From Apus apus (taxonomy: Eukaryota; Chordata; Aves; Apodiformes; Apodidae): DNA of 64,000 nt. The position numbers were made by a program, and so were the translations under genes. Below, piece after piece: positions 12,101 to 23,500 of the stretch. The notes under the pieces were generated by a model. The model was not told the origin of the DNA and did not search any database. It worked only from the letters and a program-made list of their open reading frames with translations. Location of the stretch: NCBI RefSeq assembly GCF_020740795.1, contig NC_067289.1, forward strand, positions 18,868,608 to 18,932,607, in the 5' to 3' direction. Position 1 is the first letter of the stretch, and each line of letters opens with the position of its first letter.

Positions 12101-14555
12101 AGTTTTTTCATGTCAATTAATCAGAAATCGATCTTCAGCAATAACAATATATTTGAGTTACTAAAACCACTCTCTTCTGAGATTTAAAAATAACCCAAAA
12201 AGTTAAAAAAAAAAAAATATAATGTTGGAAGATGAACCATGAGATGAAATCAACAGCCAGCAACTCAGAGAAGCAACTACAGGTACATTCTGAAAAAGTA
12301 CTTTCATGGGGCAAAATATGATGAAGTCAGCCCCTCTGGCTAAGTTGTCTGATAGCTCCTAAATGGGGAGTAGGAAAGGACTCCATGATCAAGAGGGATT
12401 TATCTTCTTTGTACCAACATTTTCAATTGCAGTCAAGAAGCTTACCTTTTGCTTTGCCAGAACTTCTGCATTATTTTCACAACTACGTTTGCAGATTGTT
12501 AAGAGTAAATTTAGGTGAAGCTGGCAACCATGGAATACATTGTTGCTTCTCTAGAAAAAAACTTAAATCTCTGAAAACTGATGAGAAGTCAGCTCCATCA
12601 CCCCTTTGCTATTCTGCCAGGAGGTAGTTTCATGGCTGTAATTTACAAATACCATCTTCAAAAAAAGTCTGCTATAAACCAGCAACCTAGGAAAATACAT
12701 GCAACAAATAAATGGACTATAATGTTGACTGTCCCAAGTGTCATAGAAGATAGTAAGGCTTTGAAATAAAAGCAAACAAATGCCTTCATAAATTAGTGAG
12801 GATGAAGATAATTTTGCAGGTAGCAGGAACTGTTTGATATTGCTCAAATGAGAAATTGTTTTATGAAAGCACAGCTCTACATATATATTATAAATTAATT
12901 TGTAGCATTTTCACAAGTCCTCTGTGATGGTCTGTCTACTTGGAGCAACCTTCAGTGACTAGTCCAGCAGAAAGTGCTGAGAACCTAAGAAATGCCACCC
13001 TGGACTGAATCAAAGATCTCTTCTGTAGTTCTGTCTCCAGACAATGGCCAACACAAATGTTTCAGGAATAGTAAGGACAGGGCAAATGGAGACAAAGGCA
13101 AATTCCCCTTAAATGGTATTGGTGACCTTTTAAAAAACAGTTGGAGAACTGGAAAAGAATTATACACTCCACTTATTAATCAAATTTGTGCTCCAAAGAA
13201 GCTACTATAAAGTACAAATGCCTGATTATGCCTTATGTTAAAAGTATTATAATGCCAATAGTAAAGTTATGAAAAGAAATGTTTTTGTTTGCAGAACAGT
13301 CCTTTAAATTAGAAATTCTTTAAGGTATCTTTCTTCCTGACTGCAAGATTTCTGTCATGCTCTTTTGTTTGTTCTACACACACCTCTCAGGGCATTTTGC
13401 TGAATGCTGTAGTGGGCATAGAGCTGGGAACACAGAAGTGAATAGTGTTCCCATCTTCAAGAATCAGCTACAGCCTTGCTCCCAAATTCCAGTAATCTCT
13501 CTGGAAATTGGAGGATCAGAGGCATGGCTATAGAGCAGTCTCTGTACTTCTCCTTCCCCTCTGCCCCACTCCAGCTACCACTCTACACTGCCCAGTAGCA
13601 TGTTTCATTGGAGGTCTGTGAACAGACATTTAGCCATGTCCATCTCAGGGAATAATTGTGATGAAATTTTATGGAACAGGTAGCATACATCCAAACTGTT
13701 GTTTCCCAGAGGATCCCCAAGGAACAGAAGAAGCACCTGTTCTCTGAGTCTCATATTCATCCAATTTGTGGCCCTTTACACCTCCTTCCTTTTCAAATAG
13801 CACCAGGCTTCATTGTCAGAATGAGAAAAAAAGTAAATTATATTAGGAATATAATATATTTTAAAGTTAATTAATTAAGAGGGCATTTGGAATTGGCTAT
13901 CAGTTTCAAGTGTCTACTGAGAGTTATGGCTTTAACAACAACTAGCAGAACATAATTATTTTTAAATGTAGGAAATAACTTATTTCAATAATTCACGACT
14001 TGATGCACCTATTTACCTCCTTCTTCTCATGCCTGAAGAACAACTACCTCCACAAACCTCCACAATTAAAAGGAATTTTCCATGGAGATTTGTACTTCCC
14101 AGATATGCAAAGACCTATCTTCCTTTCCTTCAATACTCTTTCAAAAATTCCTGTATTAATTTAACAAAAAACATATACATATACCATGGGCATTACATGT
14201 ATACCTGTGTGTGCATATGCAGACACATAAATTCATAGTTATGTATATATACATACACAAAAATGTGCAGCACTTGCCTGAGATGCTTGCTTGGGCCATG
14301 CACAGTAGCTTGTGTTGATGGATAATGAAGCACCACTAGACAGAACAGTCACTTGTGGCAGGTAGCTAAGAAATTTCAATAAAGTAAACTCTCAGTATTA
14401 TCAAAATTATACATTTGGGGCTGTTAGCATGGCCTAGAAAAAGATGAGGACAGGCTCATCTCATTAAATGAGAAGAAATAGTGGAATTAGCTTGAATCTA
14501 ATTACAAGCCACACTATCTAATGTAAAAACATGACTGTTTTTTCACTCCCATTCA
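9168..14555. other. Intergenic, no gene seen
   Basis: AT-rich non-coding DNA. It holds a short tandem duplication at 11051-11095 and AT-dinucleotide runs near 10868-10895. Reading frames are short and resemble nothing I recognise. Confidence 0.6.
11051..11095. repeat. 22-23-bp tandem duplication (2 copies)
   Basis: The unit ctatttatggataaaaac(c)ccac is repeated head to tail with only one indel and one substitution between copies, so the duplication is fairly recent. Confidence 0.85.
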
Positions 14556-14559
14556 TTTT

Positions 14560-15010
14560 GGCTAGTAATTAGTTTTGGCCTCTAAAATGCCACCCTTTAA
14601 TCATCCAAACACAGATGTGATTTGCAGTGCAATTTAATCTTGCTTTAATGAAGAACTAATGGACGCATTGCAAATTACTTTCCCTGTTGGAGAAAAATTC
14701 TATTTCCTGCTTTTCAAAAGATCAAGAGTATCTTGTGATAATAGCCCAAGCGGCCCTGGCAGCCTCGTCGCACAGAGCAAACAAGCTCTTTTACTCAACT
14801 CCCAATTCAATGGAGAAAAAGAGGCTACAATTAGCAACAAAGCAGGGGAAACGCGGCATTACAGCCGAATCACTTTCTGCAGCTCAACCCCCAGCAACCA
14901 CTGCCTTGTTAGAGCCAGGTCTAAAGTGTCAGGAGCGAACAATGTGCTGTGATAAATTACTCTCTTCAAACAGCTGCACTGCTAATTTTCAATTATACAC
15001 ACAAATGGCT
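14560..15010. promoter_or_regulatory. Candidate conserved non-coding element / enhancer
   Basis: Unlike its AT-rich surroundings, this stretch keeps several CpGs (for example near 14750-14770 and 14850-14867) and is free of simple repeats. It is dense in developmental-factor-like sites: TAATTAG near 14566, the octamer-like ATTGCAAAT near 14668, CAATTAG near 14828, and the SOX-like ACAAAG near 14838 and AACAATG near 14938. The interval is probably part of the block linking CCDC39 to FXR1 and SOX2, where conserved enhancers are known in other vertebrates. Conservation itself was not tested. Confidence 0.4.
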
Positions 15011-17022
15011 CTCAGATTGGAAGAAAATGGAGTGCATGGGGAGAACAGTAGTAGATTTCTATGTTTGTTTGGTGGTGAGTGTGGAGGCGGGAGTGACATC
15101 CTGAAAAGAAAGCTGTAGCATGTGGAGTCAGTATTTCAACACCAGATGATGAGCCCTCCCAAATCTTACAGAACCTGGTGGCTTCCTTTTCCCATCTCTG
15201 CTAGTCTGATGGAGTAAAAGAAACAGCACCAGTTAGATCCATTTTTAAGGTAAAAAGCTTTGAACGTTGGCCACTTCAGTAACCTTGGCAGCAGGTGCAA
15301 AACAGCTGAATAACTTGGAAGACATGGGTTCAGATCCCAGAAGAGGTGATTCCCTTCCTCAGCTTTGCAGCAGAACCGCAGTGGATTCCATGAGCTTCTT
15401 TAAACGGGAGATGTTCTGAAGTGAGAACCCATGACTGTGTAGACTCTGACCATATGACATGGTTGGAGGTAGCACCAATTTCCCTATGATGAAGGTAAAA
15501 CTCATTGCCATACAGTCATGCCCTGTATCACACCCTGATGCTGTTGAGTTCAGATGATCAGTTGTACAGAACTTACTCGGGAAAAGGTGCTAATGAAAAT
15601 TATGAGGAGTTTTGTTTAAGTCATGATTCCTATTTTCAAGCATTTGGGACGAAAACGGCAATATGGAGGTACAATTAGGGTTGGTGTAAACAAGATTTGG
15701 CTCAGCTTCAATAAACTACAAGGAACTGGCAGTGACTTTTCTTGCCTTAAAAAAATCCCAATGAAGCTAACAGGTATACCTGAATTTGGCCCTATATAGT
15801 AAAGTTTTCCTTGATGCTTCATCATGGTTTGTTTTCTAAAAGATAAGAAACAAGCAGCAGAACTCTACAAAATCAAGCAGCTTGCACTGAGGTAGAACAA
15901 TCAGTCAGTACAAGTTCCACAAAAAAAGGAAAAATTCAGCTGTTTCTCCTTGCATTTAATGCTTGACTTTAATTTTGATGAATGACAGCACTAGGGTGGG
16001 AGGGGAGGCAGGTTTATAATTTCTTTACCTGCTCAAATTGAGATAATTTTTAAGAAGAAGCTTTCTTTAAGACTTGATACTCAGATATCATTATTTGATT
16101 GTTGCTAGCTAATTGAATGCACAGAAAGCAAACATTTCAAATCCTTTTGAAATCTGGGGCAATTTTTCCATTTTCATTAAGCTAGAGGGAGAAAAAAAAT
16201 CTATTTGGACTGATGGGAGTAGGGAAGCTACAGTTTGAAAATGGCAATATGCTACCTAAAACAATGACAAGGTTCCTGAAGTTTTCTATTTGTAGAAAAG
16301 TGTCATCCATTTGCCAAAAATGCCTGCTGAGCTCAGCTCTCACAAAGGCACAGCAGAGATGGAGCCCAGTGTGGGAAGAGAACCATGCAAAGGTGGATTC
16401 TCAACAACTGTAAATGATCATAGTTCCTTCAATTTAATTACGAAGCAAGAGCAGTGTTGTTTAAAGTTCTGGTTCTTCATGTTTTCTCTTTGCACACCTT
16501 CAATAGCTTTGTAGAAACCCTAGTCCAGAGTGAGTTTTGAAACAGTTTTTTTGCAGTAATTGTAGTCCATAGTATCCCTGAGACACTCAAATCTGACACG
16601 TTATTAAAATGTTTATGGGAAGGGTTGGCAAAGTCATCAGATTTGTTTTATAAATAGCTATCATTTCAAATGAAATGGGCAAAAAAAATCTAGTTGATTT
16701 TAATACTTTTCAGCCTAGCTTTTTTCTACCTCCAATAAATGCTAACATTGTGTCTCCTAATTATAAAGCGCATTACAATACAAAAAGGATTATTTTTAAA
16801 TTTAAAAATGCCAGTCACAATTTAAAATTACTTTTCTCAAATATGGCTCCTCAGAGAAGCTAGAGAGAAAAGAAAGTAAAGGGGGGTTGGAATGAGAGGG
16901 GGAGAGAACGAGGATGAAATATTGAATTGTAACAAGACACTTTTATTTTTTTGCTGAAGTGGGATTTCACTCCCTCTAGTTTATAATCGTTACAGAAATT
17001 TAAACCTCAAACCATTTCAGTC

Positions 17023-17041
17023 CAAGCTTATCCTAAGCTTG
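17023..17041. repeat. Inverted repeat, 8-bp arms, 3-base loop
   Basis: CAAGCTTA, spacer tcc, TAAGCTTG; the arms are perfectly complementary. Confidence 0.8.
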
Positions 17042-18154
17042 TTAGTGGTTTCTGATGCTGCATATGATAGTGCTACAGCATTACCATAAATCAGCAGAAT
17101 TAACTATGATCTTCAGAAGCATGCCCGAAAGTGGGTGACAGAAGTCTGCAATTTGGTGCTCTGAATATTATGATAACATTCTATATTAAATGTTTATAAT
17201 CTACTTAGAGCTGAGCTTTAAGTATATTTTATATTTGTGCTTTACCCAATATTAGAAATCATGGGCTATTACGGCTTTCCATGCCTATGTTGTTTGTAAT
17301 ATCCAAAATTAAAGAAAATATAAAAACACAAGGTGAGCAAGTTTGTTTTCCTACCAATGCAATGTTATTAAGAAGTTAAAGTTTACCTACAGGTTTGAAA
17401 ATGTAAATGCACCTTGCAATAAATATACTTTACTCCTTTCCATTCATATATAAAATAATCTACAGCACTGACCGGATTTCAGAAACTCCATCCTAATACA
17501 ATTTAGAAACTCTCTGCTGGTGTTGGAGATACAGACTCAATTTTCCTTCCTGTCTTCATAAAAGTAACATATCTAAATTATTCATCGCAGAGTAAATAAT
17601 GAGGATGATTTGCAGAGAAAAAAATCACAAACTCAACAATTTTGATAGCCAGTACAAAAATCAAGGTAGCCACATTACACAAAGAAATGTTCTGATCCTA
17701 AGCAAGCATGATCCAAAGTGTAAAAAAACAGCCCTGCCTGTAGTAGGTGTTGGATCCCATTTTTTCCCAATTCCAATTGCTATCCTCCCAACTCAAAGAA
17801 AAAAAGAAGGAATCGTAGCAGTGAGTATTTTCCTATGCACATATATAATTACAACAGGCTGCGGGACTGCAGGAGTAGACACACTTTTGCCAGCAGGACA
17901 ATAGTCCTGCTGCATAAACAGTCTTGAGAGACAACGAACTATATCCTAACATAAATCAATATATCTTGTGCATCCTAGCAAAAGTAGGTTGAATTTGTAC
18001 CAGCTGATAATCTATCTTCATGACTTTACAAGTAATTCTGAGTGTGAGCTACAAAACAATGCTCGTTTTTTTTGTTGCAAATTATGGTTAAGAGCTGCTT
18101 ACTTCAGATTCAGACTGCCAGAAATGTGAACTAACTAGGTGAACCATCATATTC

Positions 18155-18173
18155 TTTTTTTTTTTTTTTTTTT
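18155..18173. repeat. Poly-T tract (19 bases)
   Basis: Uninterrupted run of 19 T. Confidence 0.9.
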
Positions 18174-18384
18174 CTGAAAGGAGCACTTCCATACTTGTAT
18201 CAGCAGACTGAATTTCCTGTGCTAGTTACCAGACATGGAAGGTGAGACAAGGATACTTGACAAATTTTAGTGTAATATGATTATTTAATGCTGATTTCAG
18301 AAAAGTTTTAGAATTAATGGACAAGAAAAGCAGAAGCTAACAAGTCCTTCACTGTTTCTACATGATCTTTAGGCCCCAAATTGC

Positions 18385-18398
18385 CTACCATCTAGTGG
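18385..18398 (-). promoter_or_regulatory. CTCF-like motif
   Basis: The minus strand reads CCACTAGATGGTAG, one mismatch from CCASYAGRKGGCRS. Motif inspection only. Confidence 0.5.
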
Positions 18399-20504
18399 TA
18401 AATGCCAAACAGAACCAAAATGCTACCTCTGTATGGTGTGAGTCCTGTTGTGTACAGCCAGATTATTAGCACCCTGCCCACACCCTCCTACACACAGATC
18501 ATAAGGCTGGTGATAAGACCAAAGGAGACATGAGAGTGTCATGTTGGGGGCTGCTCTAAAGGTTGCTCTTCCAGAGCACCGCAGGGCAGAAGCCAGAAGT
18601 CACAGCCACTCAGTTTTCCTGTACATAAACACATTCACTGAGCTTACCCTGAGCTGTTCAATATGCACAGGGCTTTCTATGTTCTCAGGAATGAGCTGGA
18701 AAGATACAAAGAATATCACAATGTATTTGTTAAAATATGGAAAAAGGGCAAATTAAAGGCAAATATGTCAGCAAATGAAAAATAGTATTCAGCACCTTGG
18801 GTTGATACCTGCTGAAAAGGAAATTATCTTCTGCAAAGATCATAAATTCTAACAGGGCACTAAGACCTACTGATCTGCACTGTAAGTGCTGGTCACACAA
18901 CGCAGAGCTACCTAGAGGAAGCCTAACCTGCTTGTCAGTGGATCTCAATCCTCTTGTTCTTCCACACAGACGCACCCCACACTTGCCTCTAACAGTTGAG
19001 AAATTGTGATTAAACTTTTTCTGCTACTTACAGTGTTAAATATAAGCCAAAATAAATCTATGTGTCTGCCTAGTCCATGAATCTTCAAGATGAATTGTAC
19101 TTGAAAATAGGGGAAAATCAATATAGCAACATCTGTGGATGAAGTTTTCACACAGAAGCAGTGTATTATTATTTTTTTTCTACTCAACGTGTTCTCTTCT
19201 TTCCCAGCCCAGATTTCCGACCTTCACCCTACACTCCCCACTTGAAACTTCACATCCACCTATGGGTTCTGCCCAAACCTGGCTTTTCTCTTCCTAGAGC
19301 CATACACAGCTTAATTGTCTTGATTTTTTCTGTGGTTCAGTACCATTACAATTAGCAACTGGTTTTGAAGGTGCAGCTTTGCCACTATAAAAGATCAACT
19401 ACACCAACAGGAAAACAACTGCACTCCGTAATACTTGGCAGGTAAAACAGAAGGAGATGCAACTTGTTATTTCTTCACTTTAGTTCCCATCCTAGACTAT
19501 TTTGAAGGCTCAGAATACACTGAAGAACGCTCCATCAAGTTGGTTTGCTCTAAGTTTTATTAGAGCTTTTAAGTTTCTTTAAGCTGCAGCATTTTCCAAG
19601 TGAAGGACGAGAGCAGGGATTTACCCTCATGACATCAACCGAAATATATTTTTGTGCTAGTATGAGGACAACGAATTAGCATTTTGTGATGTTCCTGAAA
19701 TTAGAAGCCCCATGAACTAACCATTTTATGATATTTATGCTTTGCTTCATAATGCATTCTCCACAGATGAATCAAAGGGCCAAATGCAATTGCTGTTGTG
19801 GGATAATAAAGCATGAAGTGGTGTGTTTGGAATTAAATTTACATAAGATGAAAGATGGTGGGAAAGTTTATGACGACAGTAACAATTGGTGAGCAGACTG
19901 TGGTGCTGGCTTCTCAGAAACTGCTGAACAAAATACCGCATCATCAGCATGAATAATTAAAGCAGTATCTGTGAATTAAATAAATTTTTAAAGGAAGAAT
20001 AAAAGTTTTCTAATATTTTCCTGAGTTTTATGATCAGAATTATGTATAGGACCTATATCAGAGGTTTTTTCCCCAAAATGGTCTCATAGTGCTGTGTAGC
20101 TTGCTGTGTTTGTGTTTGCCTCTATTTTAGCAATTTGTTTAATAGCTAGCAGAAGGTCTGTTGAATTAACTGGGCAGAACCCTGCACAGAGCTCCTGCAT
20201 TCAGCAAATGTTCTGTTTCAGCCTTTCATTTTTCACCTTTCTATTCCATGAGTGTCCCTGGCCCCTCTCTGCTGCTCCAGAAAGGCACTGGAAAGAGGCA
20301 GCTCCTGCCTTGCAGAATACAGTCACTGAGTTGTGTCACAGTGTGGTACAGGGACTTCAGCCCCTTTACCCAACACTTGGTGAGCCCTCAGAATGGAAAA
20401 GCACATGGTTATTATTCACTTCTTCAAAGTACCTCACAGATATTAATAAATTAGTATCTCTCTTACTCTTACATCAGAGGTTCTATCTCATCCTGCTAGC
20501 ACCT

Positions 20505-20545
20505 AGGGGAAACTGAAGCACAGAGAGATTCAAATGTTTCAAAAC
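20505..20545 (-). repeat. MIR-like SINE fragment
   Basis: Ggggaaactgaagcacagag followed by agattcaaat resembles the reverse strand of the MIR core (gaggaaactgaggcacagag, aggttaag). It is a short, degraded amniote-wide SINE relic. A second possible fragment with the same orientation lies near 20738-20790. Confidence 0.5.
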
Positions 20546-23500
20546 CAGGTTTTGCTTTCTGGAACACATGAAGCATCTGGTTTTAAAGACATTGCATGTC
20601 TGCAGTTTTAAGCCAAAATTATTTGTAAGGCTTGTGAATACTCAGGCCTTTTAAAAGCATAGCTAGTTAGGCATGAAAAATTAGACATTCCTTCAAAAAA
20701 CAGGTGACACCACCCACCCCAGTGACACTTCCCACTTGGGGTCACATGCCACTTTGGTGCAAGAGGCAAGATCAGAATTCAAGATTTCTCAATCTCCAAT
20801 CTATTCAGCCATAAAAAACCCCTACTCAAACCAGTAATTGATACCTAGGAATGATACTTTCCAGTTCCATTCCTGATCATGCTGTAGCCATCTGCCAAAG
20901 CAGAAGAAAGCATAAAGACCACAGTAAGACATTCCCACCAAGAGGACAGCATCTCTACATAGCAGCCAGTACGAAATCGTACAAGGCTGAGAGGCTGGTG
21001 ACAGGTGTAGGAACCCTGATAAAATTCAGAAATTAAGCTTTTGAAAAGTTTCAAATAGTATCAGTTGCCACAGACTCAGTTTTTCTTAAGAGAGCAGCAG
21101 TACATTTTGCTAGAGCATGAAAGGACCTGTACATAATTGCAGGCAGGAAGTGAATATTCCTCCCCTGCCCTGTGTGCGCTGATCTGCTGCTGGCTGAGGA
21201 CAGCAGGCAAATACTGATGGGAGTCAGGGAGGAGAAGAACTCTCACTTCCAAGGAGTCTGAAAAAACACTGCCATGTTCAAATCACATATAAGCTCAATA
21301 CTGAGGGGGGTTTTGCCTGCATATTATTGTTAATTATTATCCTGCGGATAGTGTCACCGGAAGACGGGCACCATGAGAGCTCATCACAGCACAGTTTGTA
21401 ACCTCTAAGTATTCAGTTAAAAAAGAGAAGGGTTTCCTTTGGCTGATGAGAACAAAGGCACACTTTTTGCAGGTTTTTACCCCGTGCCGAGGTTATACAA
21501 CCTTTGAGACAATAACAAAACCTCATATCTTGTTCATTAAGGTCTCACTGAGTTTCAGAACACTCTGAAGTTGAAAATTATCTTCAAATGTATGTTTCTT
21601 AAAGAGATTAGAAAGCAGAACTCTAGTTAGCTTTTGTCTGTCTGTTTTGCTAAGGGTGTTATTCTAAGAGCATGCAGGAGATGAATGATCAACACTGAAA
21701 ACCTTGACGCTTCTTTAAATGCCTTATTTTCATTTTTTAATAAATATGACAGCAAGAATTAGTACTGGCTCTTCTATTTCAATAATGGTAGTCATGTTGA
21801 AATGACAACAAACATCATTACATTTACATGCACATTTATGTAGACAAAAATTGTCATTACTTATTTTGGTGGAACATTTTATAATTTGCCCTACAAACAA
21901 ATAAAATCTGTTTAAGCTGTTTTTAGCCTTCAGCAGTATGTCAACACAAGCAACTTAGAGCTAGACTTACTGACACTTACTGGAAAGTATCTCCTTCCAT
22001 TTTTACAGTGCTTAAGATTAAAAATCCAGTATTTATTTTTCAGTTTTTAATAATACAGTGAAAATACTTTTTGATTGCTGCTTGCAAATAAAAAGCAGAT
22101 GGTTGAATGCCCTTAAATGTTGTCCATTTAAATGAAAGTGCAGAAAAATAAAGACATATCCATGTGCCTGTTCTGACTTGAATGTTCTAACTAAGCAGGA
22201 AAGAAAATAGGATGAAAAATAAGATGTAAACAGACAAATAATATACCTTCTCTTAGTCCATTTGCAACGAACAATTATGCTAGAGTTCTTCCACAATATT
22301 ATCTACTTTCTCTGTTCTCAATCCTGTCTTTTGTCGATGCTCTAATCGCTGTTATAATCAACTCAAACACTTTGTACCACCCTACACAAGGCCACAAAGA
22401 GCTAGAGCACTTTGTGTACGTATCTGTTAAGCACCAAAAGTAAACAGGAATATCGCACAGGAAAAAGCATTTTCTAGCACTGAAGGAGCTGAACTGACTT
22501 ATCTAAGAGTTACTTGTTTGAATGTGCACTTGGATAATGCCAGAAGACCCAGGAAGTATCTGGACTATGGAATAGCAGGACGGAGCTCCCGTTCTACTGT
22601 GCAGGTCTTCCACAACTAATATTTGATTTAAAACAAAGATAACACAAGAAGGAGACCAGCTAATTAAGCTATAGAAAACAGCACAGGAACCAACTTGCTG
22701 TGACGTTTCACTTGTTGTGAAAATTTTCATCACATAAAAATTAGCACTGGTCAGATCATTCGACAGAGAAGTAGGTACAAGATGACTCAGAATGGAGAAG
22801 GGCAGATCTGGAATGAGAACATACACCTCTCCTTACATTTCAGCTCTCCTATGCCAGCAGGAGCCAGATCTCAGGAGATGGAGGCAAAATGCCTGTGCAC
22901 CTCAGTACAGAAGTCTCAGCTTTTTTGTATTTCTTATTTCTTCTTTCTCTTTTACACATTTGCTAACAGTGGCAAGTGATTCCAATGGGGAGGGACTTTA
23001 TGAACCAGAGCGTGCAAAGAGCCTTGCAATCAATCTGCTTGTATGTTGCCATTTGAATGCTAATCATTATAATTTAGTACATTAGCTGAGTTCATGTCTC
23101 AACAGAGCCAGACTCTGTCCCTGTTTGTACTGAGCAAAGTCTGAAGGAAATCTTTTGACCTCAGCAGAACTACTTTTTATTTGCCTCAGTATGACTGAGA
23201 GCATTTTCACCTAAGAAGAGAACTTAATGGTTCTCTTTAAAATCTAAAGTCTGTTTTCAATATTGGTTGCACTGGGTCACACTCTGCTTTTTAGCTTTGC
23301 TGAAGTAAACAGTCATTCTGCGTTTAAACCCATGCAGTTTACCTGAGGATTGTATTTTCCTATATCTCAGGGCTTTTGGTAGTCAAGATATCTCTGTAGA
23401 AGTACCGAATAGGAAGGACAATATAAACTTTGCTATCAGAGTAAACCAAGAAAAAAGTCATGTAAGTGTGACATACATGAGTGCTGATACAAGAAATTGA

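Larger units (their letters stand above)
15011..20500. other. Intergenic, no gene seen
   Basis: AT-rich non-coding DNA. It includes a possible MIR scrap near 15312-15365, an inverted repeat at 17023-17041, a T19 tract at 18155-18173, a CTCF-like motif at 18385-18398, and a possible conserved block near 19570-19960. No coding gene was recognised. Confidence 0.6.

Noticed and set aside
14687-15118. 143-codon plus-strand frame, with an overlapping 97-codon frame
   Set aside because: Two overlapping frames are open at once, no domain is recognisable, the composition looks like non-coding DNA, and no splice or promoter context is present. A conserved non-coding element fits better.
15312-15365. 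tRNA-like B box (gggttcagatccc)
   Set aside because: No cloverleaf or A box could be placed around it. More likely a degraded MIR fragment, since MIR carries such a box.
20106-20516. 136-codon plus-strand frame
   Set aside because: It starts at a non-ATG codon, has no known domain, and runs into an apparent MIR fragment.
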